The notes under the pieces are model-generated. The model worked only from the letters and a program-made list of their open reading frames with translations, ran no database searches and was not told where the DNA came from. Of a DNA stretch of 64,000 bases, positions 11,040 to 21,619 are shown piece after piece. Both the position numbers and the translations under genes were made by a program. Source of the DNA: Hyparrhenia diplandra (Eukaryota > Streptophyta > Magnoliopsida > Poales > Poaceae); the NCBI GenBank assembly GCA_015847255.1, contig JADLZK010007820.1:124001-188000 (forward strand), given 5' to 3'. The stretch's first letter is position 1. Every line of letters starts with the position of its first letter.

Positions 11040-13425
11040 GTAGCAGGTAAGTCTCCACTCCACCCCCCCCTCCGGCTCCGGCGGGCTCTTCCGGCCTTAC
11101 CGACCGCCAGCCCTCCCTCCCGCATCCCTCGTTGCTGCCAGGGGCACCCTCTCGGGCCCCTTCCTCGCAGGTAAGCTAGTAGTGTATATGTAGTTTAGTT
11201 AGGTTACTTAGGGTTAGGGTGTGAAGCAATTATTAATATTTGTGTCACGCTAGTGTAGGGTGCTGAGGCGTGGTAAAGCTAAGAAGCTTAGGTAATCCAT
11301 CTCTTGGATCTCGTAATTTTTTTTTAACAAATGGATAACCCTAGGCTTGTGGTTAAATTTTTAGCTACGGCCGTCTCCGCGAGAGTTCGTACGTCCGAAA
11401 ACCTAACCCAAGGGTGTTCTCGATGACCGTGCGGAGAGGGCTTTGCGCTCATCCACGCATACATCCCGGGGCCCACTATATGCTTTTCTCTTTGGTTTGT
11501 TGTTTTCCTTTTCCTCTCGCTACTGGCTTCTCTGCAGTTCTCTACAGTAGCCATGTTGCGGATAATTTGCAGACCTCCGGTCCTAAAGTCCATCGTGATC
11601 AACCGCATAACTACTTCTTTGGCAATAGTTCGGCGGACTACTTCTTTGGCAATAGTTCGGCGATTCCGCCTCCACCTAGGTCTACGGTTCGAGCTTCTTC
11701 TACCGCCGCCCCCGACGTCTACAACATCCTTTGGTTGTCGGCATGTGTCTTCTTCAACGGCTCCACCGCCCCACTCTTGGTGACGCTTCACGCAGATCGA
11801 TCCATCCGGGTGCACGCATCCTTGGCGCCCCTGCGGACACCCCTTCTTTGGTAATTATTATTCAGCACTACGCCTCAATCGACACCTTTGTTGTCTTCTT
11901 ATTCGGTCTTTGAACCTTTATGTAACTAGCGGAGCCTCGCAGCAATGGGTAGATACTTGAGTATGAGGAGTGCTTTGTTGAAGTTAAAGTAATTAGATGT
12001 TATTTTTTTTGTGTTTTAAATAAATACAGGGCAAAGGGGAAATATATTATTTAGTATTAATATGACTGTGCCAAATAAACTGTAATTTTATAATTAATAT
12101 GACTCTGCGAACATTAGCACCAAATAATGGGATAATGATAATATGAAAATATAGAGCATGGTTTTAGAAGATTACGGAAGTGGAATCATGCGATTCAAAG
12201 TTAGGATGGCGGAGATTTTTTTTTCCGAAGATTTATTATGAGAAAGATATACACAATAAACCTTGGGAAATATTTATGAAAAAATGGTAAAAGCAATGGA
12301 GAATTTTCTGGGAATTTTTCTATGCATAGAAAATAGACTTTTTTTCATCTGCGTGTACACATCTCGGGTATGTACAGCAATTTTTTGTTCAGCTGACGCG
12401 TGGGTTTAGGCTTTGAGCGCACTGTACCATGGAATGGGTTCAAGAGAAGGAAGGGGTGAGTCAATGGCAAGTGGACCCGCAGGGGAAAGGATAAGGGATG
12501 GGTGCTGCTGCTCGTTCACGGGTGCTTTGCCCATCGTTGGTCGTCTCCGTTCATCGAAACAGAGAGTGCGAGGGGTTAAATAAGAGATGCGAAGGAGAGG
12601 AGAATGGAGGAAGGTTGCCGGCGGCGGTGCCTCGGTGGCCAGCGGCGGGCTTCAATCGCGAGTTGGCGGAGGCATAGAGCGCTGGCACGCTCGAGCGTGC
12701 CGCGGTGGCTTGGCTGGGCGGCATGAGAGCGATGGCTGCCCGTCTGCTCGGAGCTGCGCTGCGGCCGTGTGCTCCGGCGCGGCAGCGCTGTGCTCGGCCG
12801 GGTGGCAAACTGTGCGAGCGCGTGGTGGCGAGGCGGCTTGGCGTGGCGCCGCGTTTCAAGGAAGGGCGCCGGAGGAATCAAAACAGTAGCAGCTCCACCG
12901 ACGGTGGTGCAAGAAGAGCTCCACCGGCCGCTGGAGTGGTCCTGGTGGAGAAGAGGAGCAGCGGCCGCCGCCGAGAGGAGCGCTGTCGCTCGCCCCGAGC
13001 CGTGTCAGCGGAGGCCGCCGCGCGGTGAGGTTGCAGGGATGGCGCCGTACGTCGGCGGCAGAGTGCGGCTGTAGAGCAGGCGGCCGAGTTGGTGGGACAA
13101 TGAGGTTCTCGTCGTGGCGGCGGGTGGCGGACTGCCGGGGGCGGAAGCAGAGGCGTCGTTGAATGTGGAGGACGTGGGGTATTTTCTAACTTCTGAGTGA
13201 GTGGATGCCTCGGGTAGGTTCCAGAAAGCTTTTTCGTGTGGGTGGAATCGATGGCAGGGGTTGCTGCAGGGATGGATTGAACGGTTGGCAGCGTAGAACT
13301 GTTAATGTACAGTGGAATCATGAGAGGAGAATACTGTTAATGTACAGTAAAATGCTCATCAGAATTAAAGGTTTTTATAGATTTGGTCGCTCTAATATAT
13401 AATATATTTTGTTGTAAAAATAAAT
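11040..13425. other. No supported gene; mixed GC-rich transposon-like sequence
   Basis: The stretch includes a short tandem duplication of ttctttggcaatagttcggcg at 11617-11662 and a GC-rich block at 12580-13160 with open frames on both strands. None shows family resemblance or a credible gene structure. Paired motifs 'ctgttaatgtacagt' at 13300 and 13334 suggest a transposon edge, but I could not define an element. Confidence 0.35.
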
Positions 13426-13808
13426 TAATATACGGGTAGGCGTATGTGTACACGTCATTCATTCAGAAGGGAAGATGGAAACAACGAACTGCACACGCAT
13501 GATCAATAAATGCAAGTTGGTGTGGGTTTGAACTTTTTTTTGTAGGCATACTGTATCATGTTAATTATTTGCAGCTACCTAGCTAAATTCAAATTGACTC
13601 GATCTAAAAAAGCGGGAGGGAAAATACGCCTCCAGAGGGGAACCAATAGAAGGCAAACACGTGTGCAGAGACACGTAGAAGGCCGACACGTCCCTGCTAG
13701 CTAGCAAAACAATAAATGATAGAAATCGTAACCCTCTCTTCTCCGTCTCTCGAGATATATTGATCCAAAGAAAGGCAAGGAGAGCCTGCTTCTCCATCCA
13801 TCGTAATC

Positions 13809-14366
13809 ATGCCGCCTCTTGTTAATAGGAAGGGCACCGCCGGTGCTGTGTTCCTAGCGGCGGCGGCTGTGATGGCCATCCTCTTCCTCCTCTCCGCCGC
13901 ACCGCCGCCAAGTCCAGCAGCAAGCCACTACCGCCATCTTCGGCCCGGGGTTGAATTGATCGCAACCTACCTCGTCATCCTCCGGGCGCCACCGAACGCC
14001 GACGCCATGGACGAAGATGCGCACCGCCGTTGGCACGAGTCTTTCCTGCCGAGCACCGTGCTTGCTGACTACTACGGCGACGAGCCACGCCTCCTGGACT
14101 CCTACTACAGGTACGTCAGGTACGGGATCTACGCCTTCGCCGCGAGGCTGACCTTAGCCGAGGTCGAGTCGTATGTGGCCAAGAAGCCAGGCGTCCTGGG
14201 AACGCGGCCTTGCCCTCCAGAAGGGTACACTCTTGACTGCACGACGTGCCAGGCCGGGGTTTTGGCCTGGGATTGTGGTGCCCTGCCACTGCTCGTTTCC
14301 AAGCCAGATGCTCCTGCTAGTCAGATAGATTTGATTGCGCGACGATCCATTTCCGATGTAAGTTGA
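13809..14366 (+). CDS. Stand-alone subtilisin-propeptide (Inhibitor_I9) protein, membrane-anchored or secreted
   Basis: Intact 185-aa frame with a good ATG start (atcatgcc) in a 1-exon gene. Residues about 11-37 form a hydrophobic N-terminal segment that could be a signal peptide or signal anchor. Residues 52-133 match the Inhibitor_I9 fold that precedes plant subtilases: TYLVILRAPP, then RRWHESFLPS, then LLDSYYRYVRYGIYAFAARL, then KKPGVLG. In plant subtilases this region chaperones and then inhibits the protease. Free-standing I9 proteins (for example Arabidopsis SPI-1 and fungal POIA1) act as subtilase inhibitors. No catalytic domain follows. Instead there is a 50-residue tail with four cysteines (135, 144, 147, 156), also visible in the relic at 41.1 kb. 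An inhibitor role is inference. Alternatively it is the remnant of a truncated subtilase. Confidence 0.75.
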   Translation: MPPLVNRKGTAGAVFLAAAAVMAILFLLSAAPPPSPAASHYRHLRPGVELIATYLVILRAPPNADAMDEDAHRRWHESFLPSTVLADYYGDEPRLLDSYYRYVRYGIYAFAARLTLAEVESYVAKKPGVLGTRPCPPEGYTLDCTTCQAGVLAWDCGALPLLVSKPDAPASQIDLIARRSISDVS

Positions 14367-14506
14367 TCTGGTTTGGATCCGATATATCCTTACAAAAATA
14401 AATCAAAGCGCCAGCAGTGATTTCATTTCCCTAGCTTATTGATTCAATCTGAGTTACTCTCGATCAATTCCCATGGAACTTTTTCTCGATCTGGTGCTAG
14501 TGGTGC

Positions 14507-14974
14507 TTACTCGATCTGAAGGTCCGGTTCATTTGCCCCGGACCCGTAGTTGGTGTCCTTCCAGGTGGCGACCCGGCCGGCGCCCTCGTCGTACAGCCCC
14601 AGGAAAGCTGGACTCCTTGTGGTGTCGATGTACCGCACGCCGTTGGGGAAGGCGGCCACAAATCCCGGCTTGCCGGCGACGTGCCGCACCTCCGCCTCAC
14701 TAAGAAGCGCCGCAAAGCCGTGGACGACGTATCGGTACGAGCGCAGCAGCCTCGCCTCGCCGACCTCGGTAGGCAAGAAGGATAGATGCCACTGCCGGTG
14801 GGCAGTGGCATCCATCTCGGCGGCTCCATCTGGGCGCTCGAGAAGAACGATGTAGGTCTGGTAAGCAGCAGCTGCTGCGTGACTAGTGCAGGCGGTGGAG
14901 GTGAGCAACACAAGGAGGCCGCAAAGAGATACTAGCAGGCTGTTGTGGTGCTTGCCCGACACGGCGGCGGCCAT
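14507..14974 (-). CDS. Subtilase N-terminal fragment: signal peptide plus I9 propeptide, no catalytic domain
   Basis: 155-aa frame, start ATG at 14974-14972. Residues 1-36 are a typical signal peptide (LLVSLCGLLVLL core, Ala-rich cleavage region). Residues about 39-112 are an I9 propeptide: TYIVLLERPDG, RQWHLSFLP, LLRSYRYVVHGFAALL, KPGFVAAFP. Residues 118-127, TTRSPAFLGL, match the junction where mature plant subtilases begin. The protein then reads to TNYGSG and diverges, ending just where the catalytic-Asp block should start. A TATA-like box (CCTATATATAC on the minus strand, about 15089-15099) lies about 115 bp upstream of the ATG. It is tail-to-tail with the gene at 13809 (140 bp between stops). 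A second copy lies at 17401-17805. It could be a secreted inhibitor or a dead subtilase start. The full open frame and retained promoter favour possible expression. Confidence 0.7.
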   Translation of the reverse strand: MAAAVSGKHHNSLLVSLCGLLVLLTSTACTSHAAAAAYQTYIVLLERPDGAAEMDATAHRQWHLSFLPTEVGEARLLRSYRYVVHGFAALLSEAEVRHVAGKPGFVAAFPNGVRYIDTTRSPAFLGLYDEGAGRVATWKDTNYGSGANEPDLQIE

Positions 14975-15088
14975 GGTGGCCGGCCTCCTGGGGGTGTGAC
15001 TGGGTGTGACTATCGGCCGGTGGTAGGTGAGTGAGGACCGGGGCCGGGGAAGATTGATTGATGAAGAGATGGCCGCGGTGAGGTGCCT

Positions 15089-15232
15089 GTATATATAGGC
15101 GGTGGACGGCCCGGGCGATCAACCGATCGCTGTGTAAACGCCGCGTGCATACGCACTGCCACAACAATGTGTAACCCGATCGATCGATCGCGCGTGGTGC
15201 CGGGCTCTTTCCGGCTGGCCGTTCCGTCCAAC
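15089..15232 (-). promoter_or_regulatory. Promoter region of the minus-strand I9 gene
   Basis: TATA-like CCTATATATAC (minus strand) at about 15099-15089, preceded by a segment with gatcgatcgatcg and a conserved 'acgcactgccacaacaatgtgtaac' block. The same arrangement recurs at 17905-18055, and in a diverged orphan form at 23771-23895. The hAT element is inserted at its upstream edge. Confidence 0.55.
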
Positions 15233-16048
15233 TAAAGATTTCCAAAGCGGGCCAAGCCCGCTGGGCCAGCACGGGCGCGGTGCGATAAAAGCACGGCCTG
15301 AGTCGGCACGGCCCGGCCTTTCCGTGCGATGCCTGGCCCGGCCCGGCGGGCCCGTGTGCCGGCTGAGAATCCGGCCCGTAGTGTTGGCACGGCACGGCCC
15401 GCTCCAAAGTGCGGCACGGGGTTGGCCCGATAGATCCTAGCCATCAGATGATTTAGGTGAACTCGTAGCCGTCGGATGTAGTATAAAAACAAAACCCTAA
15501 CCTCCTATTTCCAAAATCACTCATTTCTCTCCGTGGCCGTCACTCCCGCAGCCCATGGCAGTGCTCCTCCCCGTGAACTCCTCCTTCCGCACTCCTCCCA
15601 TGAACTCCGGTCTCCCATGGCTCTCCTCCTCCGGTCCTCCCCATGGCACTCCTCCTCCTCGATTCCCATGGCGCTCCTCCTCCCCCGTGCGTCCGTTTCC
15701 CATCGCCATGGTGCAGCGGGGCGGCGCAACGCCACGGTGCAGCGGCGGCGGCGCAACGCCACGGTGCAGCAGCAGCTTTCGCCGCGGCGGGCAGCGGCGC
15801 CGCCAGGGTGAAGCGGACGCTGGGCGGCGCGGGCGCGCGGGCAGAGCATCGCGGGCCGGCGTGCCGCGGGCCGGCACGGCACGGCACGCCCAGCGCTTGC
15901 CGCACCGTGCTAGTGCGCCGCCTGCCGCACGGTGGCACGCCGGGCACGGCACGGCTCATGTAGCGTGCCAACCGTGCCGCGCCGAGGCGGGCGTGCGAGA
16001 GCGTGCTAGGGCTGGGGCGTGCCAGCACGGTCCGTTTGGAAATCTGTA
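15233..16048. mobile_element. Non-autonomous hAT element (816 bp)
   Basis: Termini are TAAAGATTTCCAAA at the left and, on the other strand, TACAGATTTCCAAA at the right (one mismatch). An 8-bp target duplication cgtccaac is present at 15225-15232 and 16049-16056. The related copy at 18048-18055 has this octamer once with no insertion, giving a clean empty site. The interior has runs of GGCACGGCCCG-type palindromic sequence, a leader-like aaaccctaacctcc at 15494, and a low-complexity frame from 15555 built of repeated ccatggc.. units. No transposase. It inserted after the I9 locus duplicated. Confidence 0.93.
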
Positions 16049-16381
16049 CGTCCAACTGCCCCTCCGGCTCATCCCATCACACGCAACACCTTATTCTGGA
16101 CTGCTAACTGGACACCCCGGCCTGCATGCATCTACTTCACTTCAAACTGTTAATTCACTTCAATCTTCCACATTTGCAGTCTTTTGATTATTGTCGTGTG
16201 CCTACAATGTTCTTTACTGCATTCTTTTCTAGCATTCGTTCATCAATTATTTGTCATCATATATCTGTATAAATTTAGATGTAAACATACCTTAATTAGT
16301 TGTGTCATACTCTCATGTATTAGCATTCTACCTGTATCAATTCTTCAGAATTTTTTTAAAAAACAAAGCAATTGAGGCCCA

Positions 16382-16912
16382 AGTTTTAAATAGCCGGTTA
16401 TAGCTGCAGCTATATCCGGCAATAGCTGCTCGGCAAGATCACAGCTAAGATTTGTCACTTTTAGCGCCCAATAAAATGTGTACCACCAGCAGCCCATCAA
16501 CTTCCCATCTATATCCAGCCCAATAAAACCACGCAACCCTAGCAAAGCCAGCAATCAGATTGTCTCTGATGGCGGCGGCTGCTATGCTTCCTGCGGAGAT
16601 GGCGGCGCGGCATCCCACTCCTCTCCCATAAGTGCCGTCTTCGAGGAGCTTCCGGCAGTGGCGGCGACGGGGCAGCTGCTTCGAGCAGAGGTGGCCTACG
16701 ACAGTGGCTTCGAGGTGCTACCAGCGGTGGCTTCAGCGGTGCCTTCAAGCGGAGATGGGCGCCGCCGGTGGTGGTCGCCGGTGGTGGTAAGCCTCGAGCA
16801 GCGCCGGCGTCAGCTTTGAGCTCTTCTTTTCTGTGCAGCAAAGCAGACAGCTATCGCTTGTTCTTCCCTATAGTCTTCAGTCAAGGATTTATTATAATTA
16901 TAAAGATCTGCT
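16382..16912. mobile_element. Unclassified transposon-like insert between duplicate copies
   Basis: Copy A of the I9 duplication stops at 16381 and copy B begins at about 16913. The 531 bp between starts 'aagttttaaatagccggttatagctg', a terminus style seen in grass hAT-related elements. It has a central GC-rich gcggcg/gtggtg segment. I could not find a matching opposite terminus or target duplication. Confidence 0.35.
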
Positions 16913-17265
16913 TGCTGACTACTACGGCGACGAGTCTTTCCTGCCGAGCACCGTGCTTGCTGACTACTACGGCGACGAGCCACGCCTCCTGGACTCCTAC
17001 TACAGGTACGTCAGGTACGGGATCTACGCCTTCGCCGCGAGGTTGACCTTAGCCGAGGTCGAGTCGTATGTGGCCAAGAAGCCAGGCGTCCTGGGATGGC
17101 GGCCTTGACCTCCAGAAGGGTACACTCTTGACTGCACGACGTGCCAGGCCGGGGTTTTGGCCTGGGATTGTGGTGCCCTGCCACTGCTCGTTTCCAAGCC
17201 AGATGCTCCTGCTAGTCAGATAGATTTGATTGCGCGACGATCGATTTCCGATTATAGTTGATCTG
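16913..17265 (+). pseudogene. I9 propeptide gene, 5'-truncated duplicate
   Basis: It matches 14041-14366 of the intact I9 gene but lacks the start, signal/anchor and first propeptide strand. It begins after unrelated sequence with a short duplicated piece, cttgctgactactacggcgacgag, at 16915 and 16957. At the first tail cysteine the codon TGC has become TGA (17106-17108), so the Cys-rich tail is out of reach of translation. It is certainly a relic, useful as an outgroup for the intact copy. Confidence 0.85.
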
Positions 17266-17400
17266 GTTTGGATCCGATATATCCTTACAAAAATAAATCA
17301 AAGCGCCAGCAGTGATTTCATTTCCTAGCTTATTGATTCAATCTGAGTTACTTTCGATCAATTCCCATGGAACTTTTTCTCGATCTGGTGCTAGTGGTGC

Positions 17401-17805
17401 TTACTCGATCTGAGGGCCGGCGCCCTCGTCGTCCAGCCCCAGGAAAGCTGGACTCCTTGTGGTGTCGATCTGCCGCACGCCGTTGGGGAAGGCGGCCACA
17501 AATCCCGGCTTGCCGGCGACGTGCCGCACCTCCGCCTCACTAAGAAGCGCTGCAAAGCCGTGGACGACGAAGCGGTACGAGCGCAGCAGCCTCGCCTCGC
17601 CGACCTCGGTAGGCAAGAAGGATAGATGCCACTGCCGGTGGGCAGTGGCATCCATCTCGGCGGCTCCATCTGGGCGCTCGAGAAGAACGATGTAGGTCTG
17701 GTAAGCAGCTGCTGCTGCGTGACTAGTGCAGGCGAGCAACACAAGGAGGCCGCAAAGAGATACTAGCAGGCTGTTGTGGTGCTTGCCGGACACGGCGGCG
17801 GCCAT
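17401..17805 (-). CDS. Subtilase N-terminal fragment (I9 propeptide), duplicate copy
   Basis: 134-aa frame with the same start context as the gene at 14974. The signal peptide is slightly shorter. The I9 segment (TYIVLLERPDG to KPGFVAAFP) is nearly unchanged. After TTRSPAFLGL the protein ends within about ten residues, because the segment encoding ATWKDTNYGSG is deleted. The same TATA-like box is present at about 17905-17915. Conservation of the open frame in both duplicates, while the plus-strand partner has decayed, is worth noting. Expression is unknown. Confidence 0.65.
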   Translation of the reverse strand: MAAAVSGKHHNSLLVSLCGLLVLLACTSHAAAAAYQTYIVLLERPDGAAEMDATAHRQWHLSFLPTEVGEARLLRSYRFVVHGFAALLSEAEVRHVAGKPGFVAAFPNGVRQIDTTRSPAFLGLDDEGAGPQIE

Positions 17806-18699
17806 GGTGGCCGGCCTCCTGGGGATGACTATCGGCCGGTGGTAGGTGAGTGAGGACCGGGGCCGGGGAAGATCGATTGATGAAGAGATGGCCGCGGTGA
17901 GGTGCCTGTATATATAGGCGGTGGACGGCCCGGGCGATCAACCGATCGCTGTGTAAACGTCGCGTGCATACGCACTGCCACAACAATGTGTAACCCGATC
18001 GATCGATCACGCGTGGTGCCGGCCGGGCTCTTTCCGGCTGGCCGTTCCGTCCAACTGCCCCTCCGGCTCATCCCATCACACGCAACACCTTATTCTGGAC
18101 TGCTAACTGGACACTGCTAGTCCCCCGGCCAGCTGCATGCATCTACTTCACTTCAAACTGTTAATTCACTTCAATCTTCTTGCAGTCCACATTATTTGTA
18201 GTCTTTTTGATTATTGTCGTGTGCCTACAATGTTCTTTACTGCATTCTTTTCTAGCATTCGTTCATCAATTATTTGTCATCATATATCTGTATAAATTTA
18301 GATGTAAACATACCTTAATTAGTTGTGTCATGCTCTCATGTATTAGCATTCTACCTGTATCAATTCTTCAGAATTTTTTTAAAAAACAAAGCAATTGAGG
18401 CCCTTCGTACCCATTAGAGGCTTGATATGGTCTATTTATGCCTTTGTAGCCATTTGCTTTGATTACGAAGAAGAATTCTGATGTTGAACTGAACAACAAG
18501 CTTCAACAGGAATTGTTCAGTGCCTAATTGATTTTTTTTTTCTGGCTTATTATGCATAAGCTCAAGTGCAGTTCTCGTACCTTCGATTGTAGGTTACATT
18601 TAACCTTTTATTATTTTCATGGCTAGACCAAGTTGTGTTATAAGTCTGTTGATAGCTTGTGCATTTCTCTGGTTCCCTTTTTGCTTTAATTTTCATGGT

Positions 18700-19150
18700 T
18701 CCATCAAGTGCAGATTCACACGGTTCCATCCAGGTGCAGGTGCTGGCAATGCAGGGTACGTACAAGATTATGCCCTGATGGTGGAGTCGATCGGCTGCTT
18801 CAAATGACTGAAGCTTATGGCGTTTCCCGGATTATCCTTGAGCTGGATTCCAAGTAATTAAGCAGCGTTGGCCACTAATGATTTAGATCATGCTCCGTGT
18901 GGTATCCTAGTAGATGATATCCATGATCTCCTCTATGATCGCTTTGTTTCCCCGGTGTTTTCACTTGTTTCTCGTAGTGTCAATGCACCTGCGCATGAAC
19001 TTGCTAGGTTAAGTTTGTTCTGGCACCCGGTCCAATTCCAAGTGTGGGATGGACCCCTCCCCGAAAATTTTAAATGTTCAAGTGACTCGCGATTTGGCTG
19101 ATCAGTCTAATGCGTGCAATATAATGACTTATTGATAAAAAAAAAAGCAA
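18700..19150 (+). pseudogene. RNase H-like (RVT_3 type) domain fragment with A-rich tail
   Basis: The plus strand encodes, with one or two frame breaks, the pieces MTEAYGVSRIILELDSK, CGILVDDIHDLLYDR and VSRSVNAPAHELARLS. This matches the order of the C-terminal half of the RNase H-like domain at the end of plant LINE-type proteins (acidic ILELDS strand, then a helix, then the ...APAHELA motif). It is followed by a stop and an A-run at 19136-19146. It looks like the 3' end of an old retroelement copy. No target duplication was found. Confidence 0.6.
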
Positions 19151-19215
19151 CCAAGATGGAACCCTTGAGATCACTATCAGTGGTGAGAAGTACATGTGTG
19201 CCTCCGTTTCTCTAG

Positions 19216-19345
19216 CACTACCAGAGTTCTAAGATTCGCAAAGTGTCAAAAAGATTTGCCGAGTGTTTTATCTTGGGCAGTGTCGGACCTAAAACACTCT
19301 GCAAAAATTTGACACTCGATAAAGATCCTGCTGTCAGACTTCCCC
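19216..19345 (+). mobile_element. CACTA element end with GCCGAGTGT subterminal motifs
   Basis: Begins CACTACCAGAGTTCTAAG, preceded by TAG, and carries degenerate subterminal units (tttgccgagtgttt, gacactcg). Further units of the same type, including the palindrome tttgccgagtgtc..gacactcggcaaag, occur at 21285-21320 beyond the first long LTR-like repeat. I infer that the LTR inserted into this CACTA element. No opposite terminus was found, so the element is incomplete or diverged. Confidence 0.65.
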
Positions 19346-19351
19346 CCTCCC

Positions 19352-21271
19352 TGCGAACACATGGTGGGTAATGACCCATGTGCTTCGGATTTTTGTGATG
19401 AGTGATTGTCAACATTGACATTTTCCTTTCTCTTTCTTCCTTTCTTCTTTGCTTCGGCTATCTTGACTGGCACTGCTGCGGTGTCTCGGCGGCGTGTCTC
19501 TTGGCTTGTGTTGTGCAGGTGTAATCATGGAGCCGGTGGCCGGCGGCAAGGTGAAGACCGAGGAGGACGTGCCATGCCGAAACCGGGTGCCGGGGAAGGG
19601 CGGACGTGAGGCTCGGTTCGAAGGACCGGATCGCCCGGCGGCCAGCCCGTAGTGGGCGACACTTGGGGACATCGACAAGTGCAAGAGCGCTGCGTGGAGT
19701 GACCATGTCGATGAGCTAAAGGCGGTGGGCGCCTGGAGGCGGCAGGACATGTGTCGGGTGGGAACGCGTCTGAGCTACGCTACTCGCGCGCCCGGTTTGG
19801 TGGTTTGGGCCTCAAAACCACCGGTGGATGGTTTTACGGGTTTGGGCCTCAAAACCCGGGCGGAGGTTCCGGCGCGGGGACGGACGGCACGCGTGGTGGC
19901 ATCGGGGAGGTTGCGTGGAAGCAAGGCTACCGATGAGAAGGCGCTGGTCATTTGTCGGATCATATTTACTCCGAAGTCGGACCTAATTGCCCTTGGGTGA
20001 AGTGGTTTGGCTCATTTGTATCTTTGGGGTAGTGTGGGAAAGAGGAGAACGGACTATATAGCAAGGGCAACCCCCTCCCTAAATCTTTTGCCTCTCATTT
20101 TTACAGTTTCTAGCTAGGGTTTGTTCCGGACGGTGTGAGAGTGCCCATTTGCAACTTTGTAGTGATTTGTTTCGTAGGAAGCACACCCCTTAGTGTGTGC
20201 ATGCCCTTTGGGGTTTTCGGATCAAGGTGTGTTCTTGTGATTGCGTTTTTGTTCTTCGCATTCTTCCTCTCCCCCTCTTGTTCTCGATCCGATTTCTTCG
20301 TGTGTGGGCCGTTTGAGTTCATTCTTCTTGTCTTGATTCGATCTATGACGTGAGTTGATCATCTCTACCGAAGGGAATCACTTGAATCCTCAAGAGATCG
20401 CAGGTCGGGCAAGTTTTAGGTTCGAACTTGTTTTGGGTGTGTTCTTCACGAGATCTGAGATTCACGAGATCTGAGATTCAACTCGATTCACTCCGTCAAT
20501 CTCAAAATTTCTTTGGGGATTTGGTCACCTACATGTCTAGATCATCTGAACTTATTTTTGTGACCCGAGATTTTGAGTTGGTTGAGTTTTGGATCGATTT
20601 GTGGAAAGGCGATTCAAAATCGCCCTCGGTTCGTCTTTCGTCCAGGTCGTCGCGGACGTCCGACTTGAAGGCCAGGATTGTCCGCCGCGGGTGGTCGAGC
20701 AAGCGTGTGCTGCTTGTTTCTTTGCGGAGGAGGCGCGGACAGTCCGGACTTGGTCATGGACTGTCCGCCCCCTGTTGTTAAGGCCATCCAGCAGCCTTGT
20801 TTTTCGGTGTAGTTTTGGATTTTGAACGCCGGACAGTCCGGCCGCACCGTCTTGCATCGTCCGCCATTACCGCTGTGGCGATACAAGCAGCCCTGTCCGA
20901 ACAATTGTGTTTTCGGGAAGTGGTCGTCGGACTGTCTGGTTCCAAACCTGAACTATCCGGACACCCGTCCCTAGGCGCGGACTGTCCGGGCCTGGTGAGC
21001 CGGACTGTCCGCCCCCTGCACGGCTTGCTGTGTTTGTTTCGTTCTTCCGTGTGAGTTGTCCGTTCTTGCTCCGATCTTTCCCGAGCGTGCTCTCTCCTTC
21101 GAGGACATCATCTAGCAACCAGTTTGCTACCGTATTGTCACTCTTTTGCTCGGTGTGTGTGGTCGCGGTGTCGAGGGGAGGTGGTGAGAGCTCCATTGGT
21201 CGGATTTCGGAAAAAAATTTTGACGGCCCCTATTCACCCACCCCCCTCTAGTCGCCTAGCTCGGTCCTTCA
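19352..21271 (+). repeat. LTR-like repeat of a retrotransposon, copy 1
   Basis: About 1.9 kb that matches 21620-23567 in order along its whole length. Shared landmarks: 'gattgtcaacattg' near the start, 'cttggcttgtgttgtgcaggtgt', 'gtttgggcctcaaaacccgggcggaggtt', 'aagcacaYcccttagtgtgtgcatg', the CGGACWGTCCG-rich block and the ending 'ctattcaccc.c..tctagtcgcct...ggtccttca'. That ending is the style found just before the primer-binding site in grass LTR retrotransposons. No internal retroelement genes lie between the copies. The left flank cctcc (19346-19350) equals the right flank (21272-21276), but the left boundary is off by one base, so this TSD is tentative. Confidence 0.6.
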
Positions 21272-21276
21272 CCTCC

Positions 21277-21619
21277 ATATGTTCTTTGCCGAGTGTCAGT
21301 CGTTTGACACTCGGCAAAGGTGCGAAGTATTAACTTTTTTGTCTCCTACCATTCAAACTTTTTCTGCTCTTAACATATAACATGTGGTACTCCAAGCTGT
21401 TCAAGTTTGGTGTAACTTTAAATTTATTTGGTATACTTAGCTAATTAATTTCTTTTTTTCGTCAATTTCTCGAATCAAGTCAAAAGTTAAACTGCAAATG
21501 ATTCAAATATATGAAAAACTGAGTAGAAAATTGATATTCATGCTATTCAATGTATACCAAAGTGGCATATCCCACATCAATTACTTTTGCCCAGAGTATC
21601 CTTCATAGAAAATTACTTT
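21277..21619. other. Spacer between LTR-like repeats with CACTA subterminal motif
   Basis: Starts with the palindromic CACTA subterminal unit at 21285-21320, then AT-rich sequence without coding. No primer-binding site or gag/pol sequence is visible, so the two LTR-like copies do not frame a normal element. Confidence 0.5.

Larger units (their letters stand above)
14041..16381. repeat. Segmental duplication of I9 gene pair, copy A
   Basis: From tctttcctgccgagcaccg (14040) to gcaattgaggccc (16381) the sequence matches 16946-18403 closely by eye, apart from a few substitutions, small indels, and the hAT element at 15233-16048. The duplicated unit covers the 3' part of the plus-strand I9 gene, the entire minus-strand I9 gene, its promoter and about 330 bp beyond. 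Confidence 0.9.
16913..18403. repeat. Segmental duplication of I9 gene pair, copy B
   Basis: This is the partner of 14041-16381. It lacks the hAT insertion and continues at 18404 into sequence not shared with copy A, so its right flank is probably the ancestral one. Differences from copy A include a 66-bp loss near 17417 that shortens the minus-strand gene and the loss of about 15 bp near 17725. Confidence 0.9.

Noticed and set aside
15520..16190. 210-codon frame in the hAT element (15555 onward)
   Set aside because: Low-complexity repeats of ccatggc and gcggcgcaacgccacgg, running through the transposon end. No family resemblance.
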